In this document: piece by piece, positions 45,078-53,805 of the stretch
Numbering within the stretch: position 1 is the first letter of the stretch
How the letters are laid out: every line of letters starts with the position of its first letter
Origin: Shewanella khirikhana
Lineage (GTDB): Bacteria; Pseudomonadota; Gammaproteobacteria; Enterobacterales; Shewanellaceae
NCBI RefSeq assembly: GCF_003957745.1
Contig: NZ_CP020373.1
Span: forward strand, 1,798,001-1,862,000
DNA: 64,000 bases
Direction of reading: 5' to 3'
Notes under the pieces: model-generated
Seen by the model: the letters and a program-made list of their open reading frames with translations, nothing else
Told to the model about the DNA's origin: nothing
Databases searched by the model: none
Translations under genes and position numbers: made by a program

Positions 45078-45542
45078 ATGAATACCTTAAAAGCAGGCGA
45101 TAAAGCGCCGCAGTTTACCTTGCCCAACCAAAACGGCGAGATGATTTCCCTGGCTGAGTGCCTCAAGAACGGTCCTGTGCTGGTGTACTTCTACCCCAAG
45201 GCGCTGACCCCTGGCTGTACCGATCAGGCCTGTGGCCTGCGCGACGTTAAGCCGCAGCTGGATGCCAAGGGCGTGACTGTGTTTGGCATCAGCCCCGATC
45301 CCGTGGCCAAGCTGAAGAAGTTTGAAGAAAAGCACGGCCTCAATTTCCATTTGCTGTCAGATGAAGAGCACGCCGTGGCCGATGCCTTTGGTGTCTGGGG
45401 CGAGAAAAAGTTCATGGGCAAGGTGTATGACGGCATTCACCGCTTGAGCTTTATTGTTGGCACCGATGGCACCATAAGCCATGATTTGACCAAATTCAAA
45501 ACCAAGACCCACCACGAAACTGTACTCGAAGCGCTGGGCTGA
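45078..45542 (+). CDS. bcp: Thiol peroxidase Bcp (atypical 2-Cys peroxiredoxin)
   Basis: The 154-residue cytoplasmic peroxiredoxin reduces hydrogen and organic peroxides using thioredoxin. The peroxidatic Cys47 and resolving Cys52 lie in TPGCTDQACGLRD, the C-x4-C pattern of the Bcp/PrxQ subfamily. The thioredoxin fold is complete, with VLVYFYPKALTPGC and GVTVFGISPDPVAKLKKF. Second gene after gcvR, followed by a strong terminator. Confidence 0.96.
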   Translation: MNTLKAGDKAPQFTLPNQNGEMISLAECLKNGPVLVYFYPKALTPGCTDQACGLRDVKPQLDAKGVTVFGISPDPVAKLKKFEEKHGLNFHLLSDEEHAVADAFGVWGEKKFMGKVYDGIHRLSFIVGTDGTISHDLTKFKTKTHHETVLEALG

Positions 45543-45666
45543 TAGCTTTAAGATACTGCCGGAATGGCGCCGGGCGACCTTCTTCTCGCCCCTTTTGCAC
45601 TCACCTTTTCCGGCTCCATCTTTTGCATATAAGCAAGCTGTGATTGGACATAAATCACAGCCATTA

Positions 45667-45692
45667 AAAAAAGGCCCGGATGGGCCTTTTTT
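45667..45692. terminator. Bidirectional rho-independent terminator
   Basis: Stem AAAAAAGGCCC / GGGCCTTTTTT with a GGAT loop, shared by bcp and the convergent perM. Confidence 0.9.
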
Positions 45693-45724
45693 GTTTGGGT
45701 CAGTTACCGCAGCGCCAGCTTGTG

Positions 45725-46843
45725 TTATTCGCTCACGGGCTTGTCTGCTGTGGTTGTGCCGCCACCACCTGGTAGCTGCGGCTGCTCGGGCGGATGATTG
45801 CGCGGCCAAACGTTGATAACGGCTTTGACCAGCGATGCCAGCGGAATGGCAAAAAACACGCCCCAGAAGCCCCACAGACCGCCGAATACCAGCACTGCCG
45901 CGATAATGATAACCGGGTGCAGGTCCACCGCATCCGAGAACAAAATCGGCACCAGCACGTTACCATCGAGCGCCTGAATAATACCGTAGCCCAGCATCAG
46001 GTAGCCAAATTCCGCCGAGAAGCCCCACTGGAAAAAGCCCACCAGTGCAATCGGCAGTGTCACCAGGGTCGCACCCACGTAAGGGATCAGTACTGACAGA
46101 CCGGTCAGCACCCCCAGCAGCGCCGAGTATCTCAGCCCCATAAAGGCAAAGAACACATAACTCACGGCGCCAACAATAATAATTTCAATCACTTTGCCGC
46201 GAATATAGTTGAAAATCTGCTGATTCATCTCACCCCACACCTTACGGGCAAGGTCGCGGTTAGAGGGGAAAAAGCGCTTGCTGCCGCGGATAAGCTCTTC
46301 TTTATCCTTAAGGAAAAAGAACACCAGCAGCGGCACCAGGATGGTGTACACCATCAGCACCAGCAGCGACGCCGAAAATCCAAGAATTTGCTTGCCGATA
46401 TCCAGCAAATGCTGAGTATCGAGCATACGCTTAAGCTCGGCCTCCATGGCAATTACCTGATCGGCACTCACATATTGAGGGTACTTCTGGGTCAGCTCCT
46501 CAAGGTAGCCCATGCCTTTATCGAGCATGGCGGGCAGCTCGGTCAGCAGTGCCATTCCCTGCTTCCAGATACTGGGCACCAGGCCGAACACAATCAGCAG
46601 CACTATCCCGGCAAACAGCACCAACATCAGCGAGGCACCTGTGGTGCGGTTAACGCCAATCCGGGTCATCTGAGCCACCGGCCACTCCAGCAGGAAGGCC
46701 AACACCAGAGCCACCAACAAAGGCGCCAGCAAGCCGCCAGCAAAGTAAATCAAGGCCCACAGGGAAAAGAGAATAAACAGCAGCGTCACTGCCTGGGGAT
46801 CACTGAACTTGTCCTTGTACCAGCGAGTCACGAAGTCGAGCAT
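45725..46843 (-). CDS. perM: AI-2E family membrane transporter, PerM type
   Basis: The 372-residue inner-membrane protein belongs to the AI-2E (UPF0118) family. About seven to eight membrane segments are visible, beginning with TLLFILFSLWALIYFAGG and LLAPLLVALVLAFLLEWPV. The family signature is around VGAVSYVFFAFMGLRYSALL, GVLTGLSVLIPYVGATLV and IQALDGNVLVPILFSDAVDLHPV. E. coli PerM sits next to bepA, as here. Substrate is uncertain; the family includes ion exchangers and a proposed autoinducer-2 exporter. GGAG lies 5 bases before the ATG. It follows the tusA-like gene by 36 bases. Confidence 0.9.
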   Translation of the reverse strand: MLDFVTRWYKDKFSDPQAVTLLFILFSLWALIYFAGGLLAPLLVALVLAFLLEWPVAQMTRIGVNRTTGASLMLVLFAGIVLLIVFGLVPSIWKQGMALLTELPAMLDKGMGYLEELTQKYPQYVSADQVIAMEAELKRMLDTQHLLDIGKQILGFSASLLVLMVYTILVPLLVFFFLKDKEELIRGSKRFFPSNRDLARKVWGEMNQQIFNYIRGKVIEIIIVGAVSYVFFAFMGLRYSALLGVLTGLSVLIPYVGATLVTLPIALVGFFQWGFSAEFGYLMLGYGIIQALDGNVLVPILFSDAVDLHPVIIIAAVLVFGGLWGFWGVFFAIPLASLVKAVINVWPRNHPPEQPQLPGGGGTTTADKPVSE

Positions 46844-46879
46844 TGGGGCTCCTTAATGAGAGAAGTCGCGATCCTTGTG

Positions 46880-47107
46880 TTAATTCGGTGCCATCCGGCT
46901 GATCCGAAGTGTAAGGCAACTTTGGTCATCCCGGGTCTTTTCTACCCGATATCCCTGTTTTTCAAGAAAAGCGGGAACATCACGGCGGGATGCGCTGTCC
47001 AACAAGGCAACTTCGAGCGTTTCGCCTGCGGGCAACTTTTTCAGCGCCAGCTTAACCTGAACCAGAGGAACAGGACATCGAAACGCGGTTAAATCGATAA
47101 AAATCAT
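46880..47107 (-). CDS. TusA/YedF-family sulfur-carrier-like protein
   Basis: The 75-residue protein has the small TusA fold with the key Cys in LTAFRCPVPLVQVKLALKKL (the CPxP motif), so it can carry a persulfide. E. coli TusA acts in tRNA 2-thiouridine synthesis, but many paralogues (YedF, YeeD) have other sulfur-relay roles. This one lies between bepA and perM, absent from that position in E. coli, and probably shares a transcript with perM. Its start codon is only one base from the first ATG of the divergent bepA frame, which is one reason bepA likely starts later. Confidence 0.88.
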   Translation of the reverse strand: MIFIDLTAFRCPVPLVQVKLALKKLPAGETLEVALLDSASRRDVPAFLEKQGYRVEKTRDDQSCLTLRISRMAPN

Positions 47108-47210
47108 AATGAACTTGCCACAGCCAAACCGGGGCTATTATCCTTGCTTGCACGCTAAACCTCAAGCAGCATACCCGGTAACGGGCATAGACACAGGAAG
47201 TAGTAGCCAC

Positions 47211-48677
47211 TTGCGTATATTGACTCTCTCTCGACTGACCAACACCCTCGCCGCTGCGGGGCTCACTGCCTTGTTGAGCCTGCCGGCCACCAGTTTCGCC
47301 AATAACGATCTGCCGGATCTTGGCACAGCCGCAGTCAATACCTTCAGTCTGGAAAAAGAGATGGTGTATGGCGATGCCTATATGCGGGTCATTCGCTCAT
47401 CGGCGCCGCTATTGAGTGACCCGGTGCTGAGCCAATACCTCACCGAGCTTGGAAACAAGCTGGTCGCCAATGCCACCGGCGTGAAAACCCCCTTTTACTT
47501 CTTTTTGCTGCGTAATGATGAAATCAACGCCTTCGCATTTTTCGGCGGCCACGTTGGGGTGCACACAGGACTGTTTTTGAATGCCGACACCGAGAGTGAA
47601 ATCGCCTCAGTGCTGGCCCACGAAATCACCCACGTGACCCAGCGCCATCTGGCGCGCTCACTGGAAGCCCAGCAAAAATCCGGCCCTGCCACCATCGCCG
47701 GGCTCCTTGGTGCAATCCTGTTAACCATCGCCGCGCCCCAGGCCGGTATGGCGGCACTGGCCACCACCCAGGCGCTGGCCACCCAGTCCAAAATCAACTA
47801 CACCCGTTTGCATGAAAAAGAAGCCGACCGCATCGGCATGCAAATTCTGGTGGAAGCCGGTTTTGACCCCAATGCCGCTGCTGACTTTTTCGGAAAGCTC
47901 GCCAGCCGTTATCGCTTTACCACCAAGCCGCCGCAAATGCTGCTGACTCACCCGCTGCCCGAGTCACGGATCAGCGAGGCACGCAACCGTGCAACCCAGT
48001 ATCCGCACCGCTATGTACCGGACAGTCTGAACTACCATCTCGCCAAGGCCCGGATCCAGGTGCGTTTTTCAAGCTACAGTGAAGAATCGGCACTTGCTCT
48101 GTTTGACAAACAGCTTGCCCGCCACACCTATGCTTTTGAAAGCGCAGCGCTTTATGGCAAGGCGCTGGCCCTGTTTCGGTTAAAACGTTTTGATGAGTCT
48201 GAAGCGATTATTGATAAACTTCTGGCGCGGGATGACAACAATCTGTTTTATCTCGATACCAAAACCGACCTGTTAGCCCAGCGCAAAGACTACAAGAGCG
48301 CCATTACCCTGCTGGAGGCCAAGCGTAAGCTCAAGCCCACCTCTCAGGTGATAAATGCCAACCTGGCCAATATCTACATTGAAGCGGGCGAAAGCCCCAA
48401 AGCCATTCCACTGCTGGAAGACATGGTGTTCCTCGACCGTCAGAATCCGCTGCCTTATCAGCTGATGACAGAGGCGTATCGCAAGGAAGGCAATAAGGCG
48501 CTGGAGCACTTCTCTAACGCCGAAAACCTGGCTCTGGCCGCCGATTACAAGGGTGCCGTTGACCAGCTCAACTTTGCTTACCGCTACACCAAAGATGATG
48601 CGCTGCAACTGGCACGCATCGAGGCCCGTATTCGCCAGTTCAAGGAAGCTGAGCGGGCGTTGGAAGAGCTCAAATAA
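47211..48677 (+). CDS. bepA: Periplasmic metalloprotease/chaperone BepA (M48 family)
   Basis: The protein is a zinc metalloprotease that helps assemble or degrade outer-membrane proteins such as LptD. The zinc motif HEITH is near residues 137-141 in SVLAHEITHVTQRH, with the third ligand Glu in LHEKEADRIGMQIL. A C-terminal TPR region begins near residue 320. I start at the TTG at 47211: this gives a signal peptide at once (LTLSRLTNTLAAAGLTALLS, cleavage after TSFA), 488 residues against 487 in E. coli, and leaves room for a promoter. The in-frame ATG at 47109 would add 34 residues with no family look. AGGAAG lies upstream of the TTG. Confidence 0.93.
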   Translation: MRILTLSRLTNTLAAAGLTALLSLPATSFANNDLPDLGTAAVNTFSLEKEMVYGDAYMRVIRSSAPLLSDPVLSQYLTELGNKLVANATGVKTPFYFFLLRNDEINAFAFFGGHVGVHTGLFLNADTESEIASVLAHEITHVTQRHLARSLEAQQKSGPATIAGLLGAILLTIAAPQAGMAALATTQALATQSKINYTRLHEKEADRIGMQILVEAGFDPNAAADFFGKLASRYRFTTKPPQMLLTHPLPESRISEARNRATQYPHRYVPDSLNYHLAKARIQVRFSSYSEESALALFDKQLARHTYAFESAALYGKALALFRLKRFDESEAIIDKLLARDDNNLFYLDTKTDLLAQRKDYKSAITLLEAKRKLKPTSQVINANLANIYIEAGESPKAIPLLEDMVFLDRQNPLPYQLMTEAYRKEGNKALEHFSNAENLALAADYKGAVDQLNFAYRYTKDDALQLARIEARIRQFKEAERALEELK

Positions 48678-48695
48678 TTCCAGCTTAAGCCATCT

Positions 48696-48724
48696 GCGGG
48701 CGCCTGACGGCGCCCGCTTTTTTT
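48696..48724 (+). terminator. Rho-independent terminator after bepA
   Basis: Stem GCGGGCGCC / GGCGCCCGC with a TGAC loop and seven T. Confidence 0.9.
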
Positions 48725-48766
48725 GTTATCATCGCGGCAATTTTGGTAAGTGACACGGATAACACA

Positions 48767-49117
48767 ATGACAAAAGCCGTAATCCTGCATAACCCTCGCT
48801 GCTCCAAAAGCCGCGAAACGCTGGCGCTGCTCAATGAAAATGGCGTTGAGGTCGAGGTGGTTGAGTACCTCAAAGACACCCCCGATGCCGACGAAATCCG
48901 CCATATTCTGTCGCTGCTGGGCCTCGGCGCCCGCGAACTGATGCGCACCAAGGAAGACGAGTACAAGGCCCAGGGACTGGACAATCCGGCCCTCAGCGAC
49001 GCTGAGCTTATTGCCGCCATGGTCGCCACCCCCAAACTGATTGAACGCCCTGTGGTGCTCGCCAACGGCAAAGCTGCCATCGGTCGCCCTCCGGTCAAGG
49101 TTCTGGATATTCTTTGA
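48767..49117 (+). CDS. yfgD: ArsC/Spx-family reductase, YfgD type
   Basis: The 116-residue protein has the ArsC fold with the nucleophilic Cys12 in HNPRCSKSRETLALL and the conserved GRPPVKVLDIL tail. Annotated as glutaredoxin-dependent arsenate reductase by similarity. However, it lies in the bepA-hda block, like E. coli YfgD, and not in an ars operon, so arsenate may not be its substrate. The ATG at 48767 is used; the downstream DUF2069 gene begins 8 bases past its stop. Confidence 0.9.
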   Translation: MTKAVILHNPRCSKSRETLALLNENGVEVEVVEYLKDTPDADEIRHILSLLGLGARELMRTKEDEYKAQGLDNPALSDAELIAAMVATPKLIERPVVLANGKAAIGRPPVKVLDIL

Positions 49118-49125
49118 GGTTTTCC

Positions 49126-49518
49126 GTGCTGTCTGATACCCAGCTTTTGCTGAAAATAAACCGCGCAGGTTATCTGGCGCTGTTGCTGGTACTTGGCTAC
49201 TGGTTCTTGCTTGGCCCCAACAGCCAGGAATATTCGCTGTTATTCAACGCCCTGTGGCTGGTCCCCCTGCTGCTGCCGCTGCCGGGACTGATGAAAGGCA
49301 ACCCTTATACCCACGCCTGGGCAAGCTTTGTGCTGTGCCTGTATCTGTTGCACGGCCTGACGCTGGTCTATATTGCCGGTGATTGGCTCTGGTTTGCGCT
49401 GCTGGAACTGGGTTTACTGATCTTACTGTCGGTCACCTTCCCCTTCTACGCCCGCCACCGTGGCCGTGAATTGGGGCTTGGACTGAAGAAAAAGTCCAAA
49501 GATGAGCCTTCGCAATAA
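49126..49518 (+). CDS. DUF2069 membrane protein
   Basis: The 130-residue protein has four predicted membrane helices (AGYLALLLVLGYWFLLG, ALWLVPLLLPLPGLM, AWASFVLCLYLLHGL, LWFALLELGLLILLSVTF) and a basic C-terminus (GLKKKSK). DUF2069 proteins are common in gammaproteobacteria and have no assigned role. GAGG six bases before the GTG at 49126 supports this start rather than the TTG at 49114 that overlaps the stop of the upstream gene. Confidence 0.88.
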   Translation: MLSDTQLLLKINRAGYLALLLVLGYWFLLGPNSQEYSLLFNALWLVPLLLPLPGLMKGNPYTHAWASFVLCLYLLHGLTLVYIAGDWLWFALLELGLLILLSVTFPFYARHRGRELGLGLKKKSKDEPSQ

Positions 49519-49563
49519 CAGCTTCAGCGTTACTGGCTACCCGCTTACGTAACGCCAGAAAGT

Positions 49564-49592
49564 AAAAAGCGCTGCCAATGCAGCGCTTTTTT
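49564..49592. terminator. Bidirectional rho-independent terminator
   Basis: Stem AAAAAGCGCTGC / GCAGCGCTTTTT with a CAAT loop, between the DUF2069 gene and convergent hda. Confidence 0.9.
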
Positions 49593-49676
49593 GTGAACAT
49601 TTTTGACTGGCAAATATTTTTACAAACAATGAATTAGCCAAACTTGTGCTCACTAACCCTTAGTTCATTGAATAAA

Positions 49677-50387
49677 TCAGAGCCTTAGCATCTCTTTCAC
49701 AAACGGGATTGTCAGCTTGCGTTGATGCACCATGGACGCCTTGTCCAGTCTATCCAGTACATCAAAAAGGGTTCGTAAATCCCGCGCCATCCGATTCAGC
49801 AAAAAGCGTCCTACGTCCTCGGGTAACTGCAAGCCACGCATGGCTGAGCGGCGTTGCAATGCTGCCAGTTTTTCATCATCCATCATGGGTTGCAGCTGAT
49901 AGGTCAGCCCCCAATGCATTCTGGAGAGCAGATCCGGCAAGCCAAATCCGGCTTCCATCGGCGAGGCGCTGGCACTGACAATCAGGCTGCCACGCTTTTG
50001 CTCCAGCACCCGATTATAGAGGTCGAAAATGGCTTCTTCCCACAGCGGGTGACCGGCCACGGCATCCACATCGTCGATACAAATAAGGTCAAACTGCTCC
50101 AGCCCTTCCAGCAATGCGGTGGAAATACTGGCGTGAATACCAAGGGGAATATAAAAGCTGCGCCGCTCCACCTCGTTGGCGTGGGCACAGGCTGCGTGCA
50201 TCAGATGAGTTCGCCCCGATTTAATTGGCCCCCAGAGGTAAATGGCATGATTGCCCTCGCCGCCCGCCGCCGATTTCAGGGCACCAATAAGCTCATCATT
50301 ACCCGCTGCGGGGTAATAACTGGCGAAGGTTTCATCGTCCGGTAAATGGACTGGCAGAGACAATTGCAATGGAGACTGTTGTGTCAC
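49677..50387 (-). CDS. hda: Regulatory inactivator of DnaA, Hda
   Basis: The 236-residue AAA+ protein stimulates ATP hydrolysis by DnaA when bound to the loaded sliding clamp, preventing over-initiation. The N-terminal QLSLPV hexapeptide is the clamp-binding motif. The AAA+ core includes AIYLWGPIKSGRTHLMHAAC (a weak Walker A lacking the usual GKT, as in E. coli Hda), LICIDDVDAVAG (Walker B) and the conserved C-terminal RKLTIPFVKEML. The GTG at 50387 gives MTQQSPLQLSLP; a TTG at 50402 is an alternative. E. coli Hda has 233 residues. Confidence 0.94.
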   Translation of the reverse strand: MTQQSPLQLSLPVHLPDDETFASYYPAAGNDELIGALKSAAGGEGNHAIYLWGPIKSGRTHLMHAACAHANEVERRSFYIPLGIHASISTALLEGLEQFDLICIDDVDAVAGHPLWEEAIFDLYNRVLEQKRGSLIVSASASPMEAGFGLPDLLSRMHWGLTYQLQPMMDDEKLAALQRRSAMRGLQLPEDVGRFLLNRMARDLRTLFDVLDRLDKASMVHQRKLTIPFVKEMLRL

Positions 50388-50423
50388 TCGGTTACTTCTC
50401 AATCAATCTGGTGGCACTGAAAT

Positions 50424-50455
50424 AAAAACGGCGTCAGTGTAACACGGACGCCGTT
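50424..50455 (-). terminator. Rho-independent terminator between the DUF2066 gene and hda
   Basis: On the minus strand, AACGGCGTC / GACGCCGTT with an 11-base loop is followed by TTTATTT. It separates the two leftward genes, so hda probably has its own promoter or depends on read-through. Confidence 0.75.
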
Positions 50456-50474
50456 AAATTCCGAGTCGCAGACC

Positions 50475-51662
50475 TTACTGGCCGCGCCACTCGTAGTGAT
50501 TTGGCTTGGCGGGCAGCCCCGGCGTTTCCAGTACATCGCCCGGATTAATCGCATTGGCGAAGGGATCGGGTTGCGCGCTGCTATCCCCCTGGCTGGCAGG
50601 ATCGGTTGAGCCAGTGCTACCAGGCAGCACGGCCGGTGAATCGCCAAGTGGCGTCAACCTCGGCTCCAGAGCAAGAGTGCGCCTGAGTTCATCTTCGCTG
50701 CCAAAGAGCGCCAGTGCAAAGCGCACCGCATCGCCCTGAATACTCACCAGCCGTACAGATTTCACCATCGACAGCTGGCCAAGGTAAGTTTCGATATCCA
50801 CCACGGCTTTCAGCTTGTTGACACCGGTGAACACCAGCTCGGTTCCCGAGGTTTCGCTGGTGCCTGTCACTGCGTAACGGGACACATAATAACTGCTCAT
50901 GCCGGACAGCATAGCTGAAATGGCATCTTCAAGATTTTCGCTGCGGCCAGAGACTTCATTCACCGCCTGAATAACCTGCCCGGGATCAATGCCTGACGAT
51001 CGCGGGTAAAGCGCCAGCCGATACTCATAACCGCCATCCTGGGTGTCCAGAGTAGCAATCGCAAAAAAATCAGACTGATAACGCGATGAGGCGCCAGCCA
51101 CTTCCTCGGGGAAGAAACCGCGCACCGAGTTGATATTGGCGACCATCATGTCGTCAAGATCCAACAGCGGAAACAGCAGCGGCACACCGGTCTGGGCACT
51201 GGCATCGTTGAACTGACTGCGTACAGGCAGATCGGAATGGTCCCCAAGCAGTACCTTTTCGGTTTCACCGTCGGTGGCAAGCCACAGCAGAGTCAAAGGA
51301 CGCTGTTTACCCCACACCGGCAGCTGGGCATCTCTGAGGGTGCCGGTAATTCGCGCACTGTCGAAACTGGCACGCACGTATAGTTTGCCGTTATTTTCCA
51401 CATAGCCAAACTGACTGAGGGCCGAACGGGCCTGATTAATCAGTGCCTGCACCTGGGCATTGGCGAGTGCTTCCTGGCTGCCGCTGTTTTTTACCATGAC
51501 CTTGGCCATGGCATCTTTAATCGCCTGCTCAAGTTCGGCGCCACTGCGTGAACTGACGGGCACATCGGCTTCATTAAGGCGATTTACCTGCACCGCCTCG
51601 GCGCCCATGGCACCCAGCAGCAATCCGGTGGCCAGGGCCAGCTTGTGAAAGGTCTTCAACAT
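50475..51662 (-). CDS. DUF2066 secreted protein
   Basis: The 395-residue protein has a signal peptide (FHKLALATGLLLGAMGAEA) followed by the DUF2066 domain: ELEQAIKDAMAKVMVKNSGS, QVQALINQARSALSQFGYVE, then LPVWGKQRPLTLLWLATDGE and DLPVRSQFNDASAQTGVPLL. The last 60 residues are a Ser/Pro/Asp-rich tail with no fold. The role is unknown; such genes lie near uraA, purM or hda in Shewanella and relatives. I use the ATG at 51662 because the region before it lacks a signal and an M-K-x-hydrophobic start is typical. It is divergent from uraA. Confidence 0.85.
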   Translation of the reverse strand: MLKTFHKLALATGLLLGAMGAEAVQVNRLNEADVPVSSRSGAELEQAIKDAMAKVMVKNSGSQEALANAQVQALINQARSALSQFGYVENNGKLYVRASFDSARITGTLRDAQLPVWGKQRPLTLLWLATDGETEKVLLGDHSDLPVRSQFNDASAQTGVPLLFPLLDLDDMMVANINSVRGFFPEEVAGASSRYQSDFFAIATLDTQDGGYEYRLALYPRSSGIDPGQVIQAVNEVSGRSENLEDAISAMLSGMSSYYVSRYAVTGTSETSGTELVFTGVNKLKAVVDIETYLGQLSMVKSVRLVSIQGDAVRFALALFGSEDELRRTLALEPRLTPLGDSPAVLPGSTGSTDPASQGDSSAQPDPFANAINPGDVLETPGLPAKPNHYEWRGQ

Positions 51663-51872
51663 GGAAATTGGTCTATCCCTGAAAAAACAATTGGCAGGAG
51701 TGTAACACACTTGACCTTGGGCAACACAGTCCAACGAAAGGCCGCAAATTTCGCCTGCAAGCAGGCAGATTGTCCTTTTGCGCCAAGGAGTTCACAAAAT
51801 CTGTACTCAGGCTTACCAAAGCCGTTTCAGCTGATAGAATGGGAAGATTTTAACCTTACATGACATAAAAAA

Positions 51873-53102
51873 ATGAACAAACTCCTGCTGCCCCTCCAGG
51901 GTGCCCAAATGCTGTTTGTGGCGTTTGGCGCGCTGGTGTTGATGCCGCTGCTGACCGGGCTCGACACCAGTGTGGCCCTCTTTACCGCAGGTCTGGGTAC
52001 CTTGCTGTTCCAGCTTATCACCCGCAGACAAGTACCTGTGTTTCTCGCCTCCTCCTTCGCCTTTATTGCCCCCATCATGTATGCGGTGCAAACCTGGGGC
52101 GTTGCCGCCACCATGGGTGGCTTGATTGCCGCCGGCGGCGTGTATCTGATGCTGTCGCTGCTGGTCAAACTGAAAGGTGTTGGCTTTATTCACCGCCTGT
52201 TACCCCCGGTTGTGGTGGGCCCTGTGATCATCATAATCGGTCTTGGCCTTGCGCCGGTGGCGGTGAATATGGCGCTGGGTAAGACCGGTGACGGCAGCGC
52301 CGTGTTGGTTGATGGCGATACTGCGCTGGTGATTTCTCTGTTATCTCTGACCACGACCATATTGGTGGCGATATTTGCCAAAGGGATCCTAAAGCTGATG
52401 CCGATTCTGGCCGGGATCCTGGTGGGTTATGTCACCGCGCTCTTCTATGGCGTAGTCAGCTTTGATGCCCTTATCGCCGCGCCCTGGTTTGCGGTGCCAC
52501 ACTTTACCGCGCCGGAATTTCACTGGCAGGCAATCCTGTTCATGATCCCGGTGGCCATCGCCCCGGCGGTGGAGCACATTGGCGATATACTTGCGATTTC
52601 CAATGTCACCCGCAAAGACTTTATGAAAGACCCGGGCCTGCACCGCACCCTTGCCGGTGACGGGGTTGCCACCATGGCCGCTGCCGCCTTTGGCGGACCG
52701 CCAAATACCACCTACTCCGAAGTGACCGGCGCCGTGACCTTAACCCGCAACTTTGACCCCAAAATCATGACCTGGGCCGCCATTGTCGCCATTCTGCTGG
52801 CCTTTATCGGTAAACTTGGGGCGCTGATGCAAACCATTCCGGTGCCAGTGATGGGCGGCATTATGTGTTTGCTGTTTGGCTCCATTGCTGCAGTGGGCCT
52901 CAGCACCCTTATTCGCAATCAGGTCGATTTGGCCTGCCCGCGTAACCTTGCGATTGTGGGAGTAACGCTGGTATTTGGTATCGGCGGTATGGCTTTTGGT
53001 ATTGGCTCATTCAGCCTCACCGGCATCAGCTTGTGCGGTATCGTTGCCATTTTGATGAATCTGCTGCTGCCACCTTCGGCACCTGAGCCCGAAAGCCCTT
53101 AA
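51873..53102 (+). CDS. uraA: Uracil/xanthine permease (NCS2), UraA-like
   Basis: The 409-residue inner-membrane transporter has about 14 helices of the NCS2/NAT family, taking up uracil or a related nucleobase with protons. The family region around LLPPVVVGPVIIIIGLGLAP, VAIAPAVEHIGDILAISNVT (the conserved Glu of TM8 that binds the base) and GDGVATMAAAAFGGPPNTTY is intact. It adjoins hda as in E. coli, which supports uracil, though xanthine or other bases cannot be excluded. The tail carries a Pro-Glu-Ser-rich end. Confidence 0.9.
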   Translation: MNKLLLPLQGAQMLFVAFGALVLMPLLTGLDTSVALFTAGLGTLLFQLITRRQVPVFLASSFAFIAPIMYAVQTWGVAATMGGLIAAGGVYLMLSLLVKLKGVGFIHRLLPPVVVGPVIIIIGLGLAPVAVNMALGKTGDGSAVLVDGDTALVISLLSLTTTILVAIFAKGILKLMPILAGILVGYVTALFYGVVSFDALIAAPWFAVPHFTAPEFHWQAILFMIPVAIAPAVEHIGDILAISNVTRKDFMKDPGLHRTLAGDGVATMAAAAFGGPPNTTYSEVTGAVTLTRNFDPKIMTWAAIVAILLAFIGKLGALMQTIPVPVMGGIMCLLFGSIAAVGLSTLIRNQVDLACPRNLAIVGVTLVFGIGGMAFGIGSFSLTGISLCGIVAILMNLLLPPSAPEPESP

Positions 53103-53179
53103 GCCCCTAAGCCCGAAAGCCCATAAGCGACTCTTTATTCTGAAACGGCTTAGATGTTCCAACTGGAAATACCGACAAC

Positions 53180-53207
53180 AAAAAGCCCCGCATCGCGGGG
53201 CTTTTTT
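53180..53207. terminator. Bidirectional rho-independent terminator
   Basis: Stem GCCCCGC-ATC-GCGGGGC with A-run before and T-run after, between uraA and convergent grxD. Confidence 0.92.
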
Positions 53208-53227
53208 ATTCAGGCAATAACCGAGGC

Positions 53228-53563
53228 TTATTCTGCTTCAGTCTTGTACTTGGCGGCCACTTCTTTGATGAGCGGCTGCAGTTCGCCTTTTTGGAACATC
53301 TCGGTCAGGATGTCGCAACCGCCGATCAGCTCACCCTCTACCCACAGCTGTGGGAAGGTTGGCCAGTTGGCGTACTTTGGCAGCTCGGCACGGATATCCG
53401 GATGTTGCAGGATGTCCACATAGGCAAACTGCTCACCAATGTTAATCATCATCTCGGCAACGCGGGCAGAGAAACCACAGCTTGGCAGCTTTGGAGAACC
53501 CTTCATGTAGACAATGATTGGGTTTTCAGCGATTTGCTGCTTGATTCTTTCTACTGTTTCCAT
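53228..53563 (-). CDS. grxD: Monothiol glutaredoxin GrxD
   Basis: The 111-residue protein carries the monothiol active site CGFS (Cys29 in KGSPKLPSCGFSARV) and the glutathione-binding WPTFPQLWVEGELIGGCDI segment. Such glutaredoxins bind and transfer [2Fe-2S] clusters, usually with BolA partners, and take part in iron homeostasis. It is divergent from sodB, and the same two genes lie close together in E. coli. Confidence 0.95.
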   Translation of the reverse strand: METVERIKQQIAENPIIVYMKGSPKLPSCGFSARVAEMMINIGEQFAYVDILQHPDIRAELPKYANWPTFPQLWVEGELIGGCDILTEMFQKGELQPLIKEVAAKYKTEAE

Positions 53564-53715
53564 TTTGATTCCTGACTTGGCATCCCCCTGAGGGACATTG
53601 ATGTCTCACACGTGGGCTTATTGTACGCCAGTGGGCGGCGGAACAAAATCCCACAGTTTGTAAGGTTATGTCATTATTTGATTTTTCGATAAGCACTATC
53701 GCCCGAAAACCCCAA

Positions 53716-53731
53716 AGAATGATTCACATCA
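53716..53731. promoter_or_regulatory. Possible CRP-like site in the grxD-sodB gap
   Basis: AATGA-TTCACA-TCACA has one perfect CRP half site (TCACA) and a weak other half (AATGA against TGTGA). It lies about 75-90 bases before the sodB ATG, upstream of a plausible -10 (TACAAT near 53745). Weak evidence. Confidence 0.25.
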
Positions 53732-53805
53732 CAGATTTTCCGAGTACAATATCGGCCAGTGAGCAAGAACGTGAAAAACGTATAATCGTCCATGGAGAGA
53801 TACTA

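Noticed and set aside
48767..49117. Arsenic resistance locus
   Set aside because: The ArsC-fold gene lies in the bepA-hda housekeeping block with no arsR or arsB nearby, so arsenic resistance is not supported by context.
53668..53805. In-frame extension upstream of sodB
   Set aside because: No stop codon occurs for 46 codons before the sodB ATG, but the region contains promoter-like boxes, and the Shine-Dalgarno and family start are at 53806.
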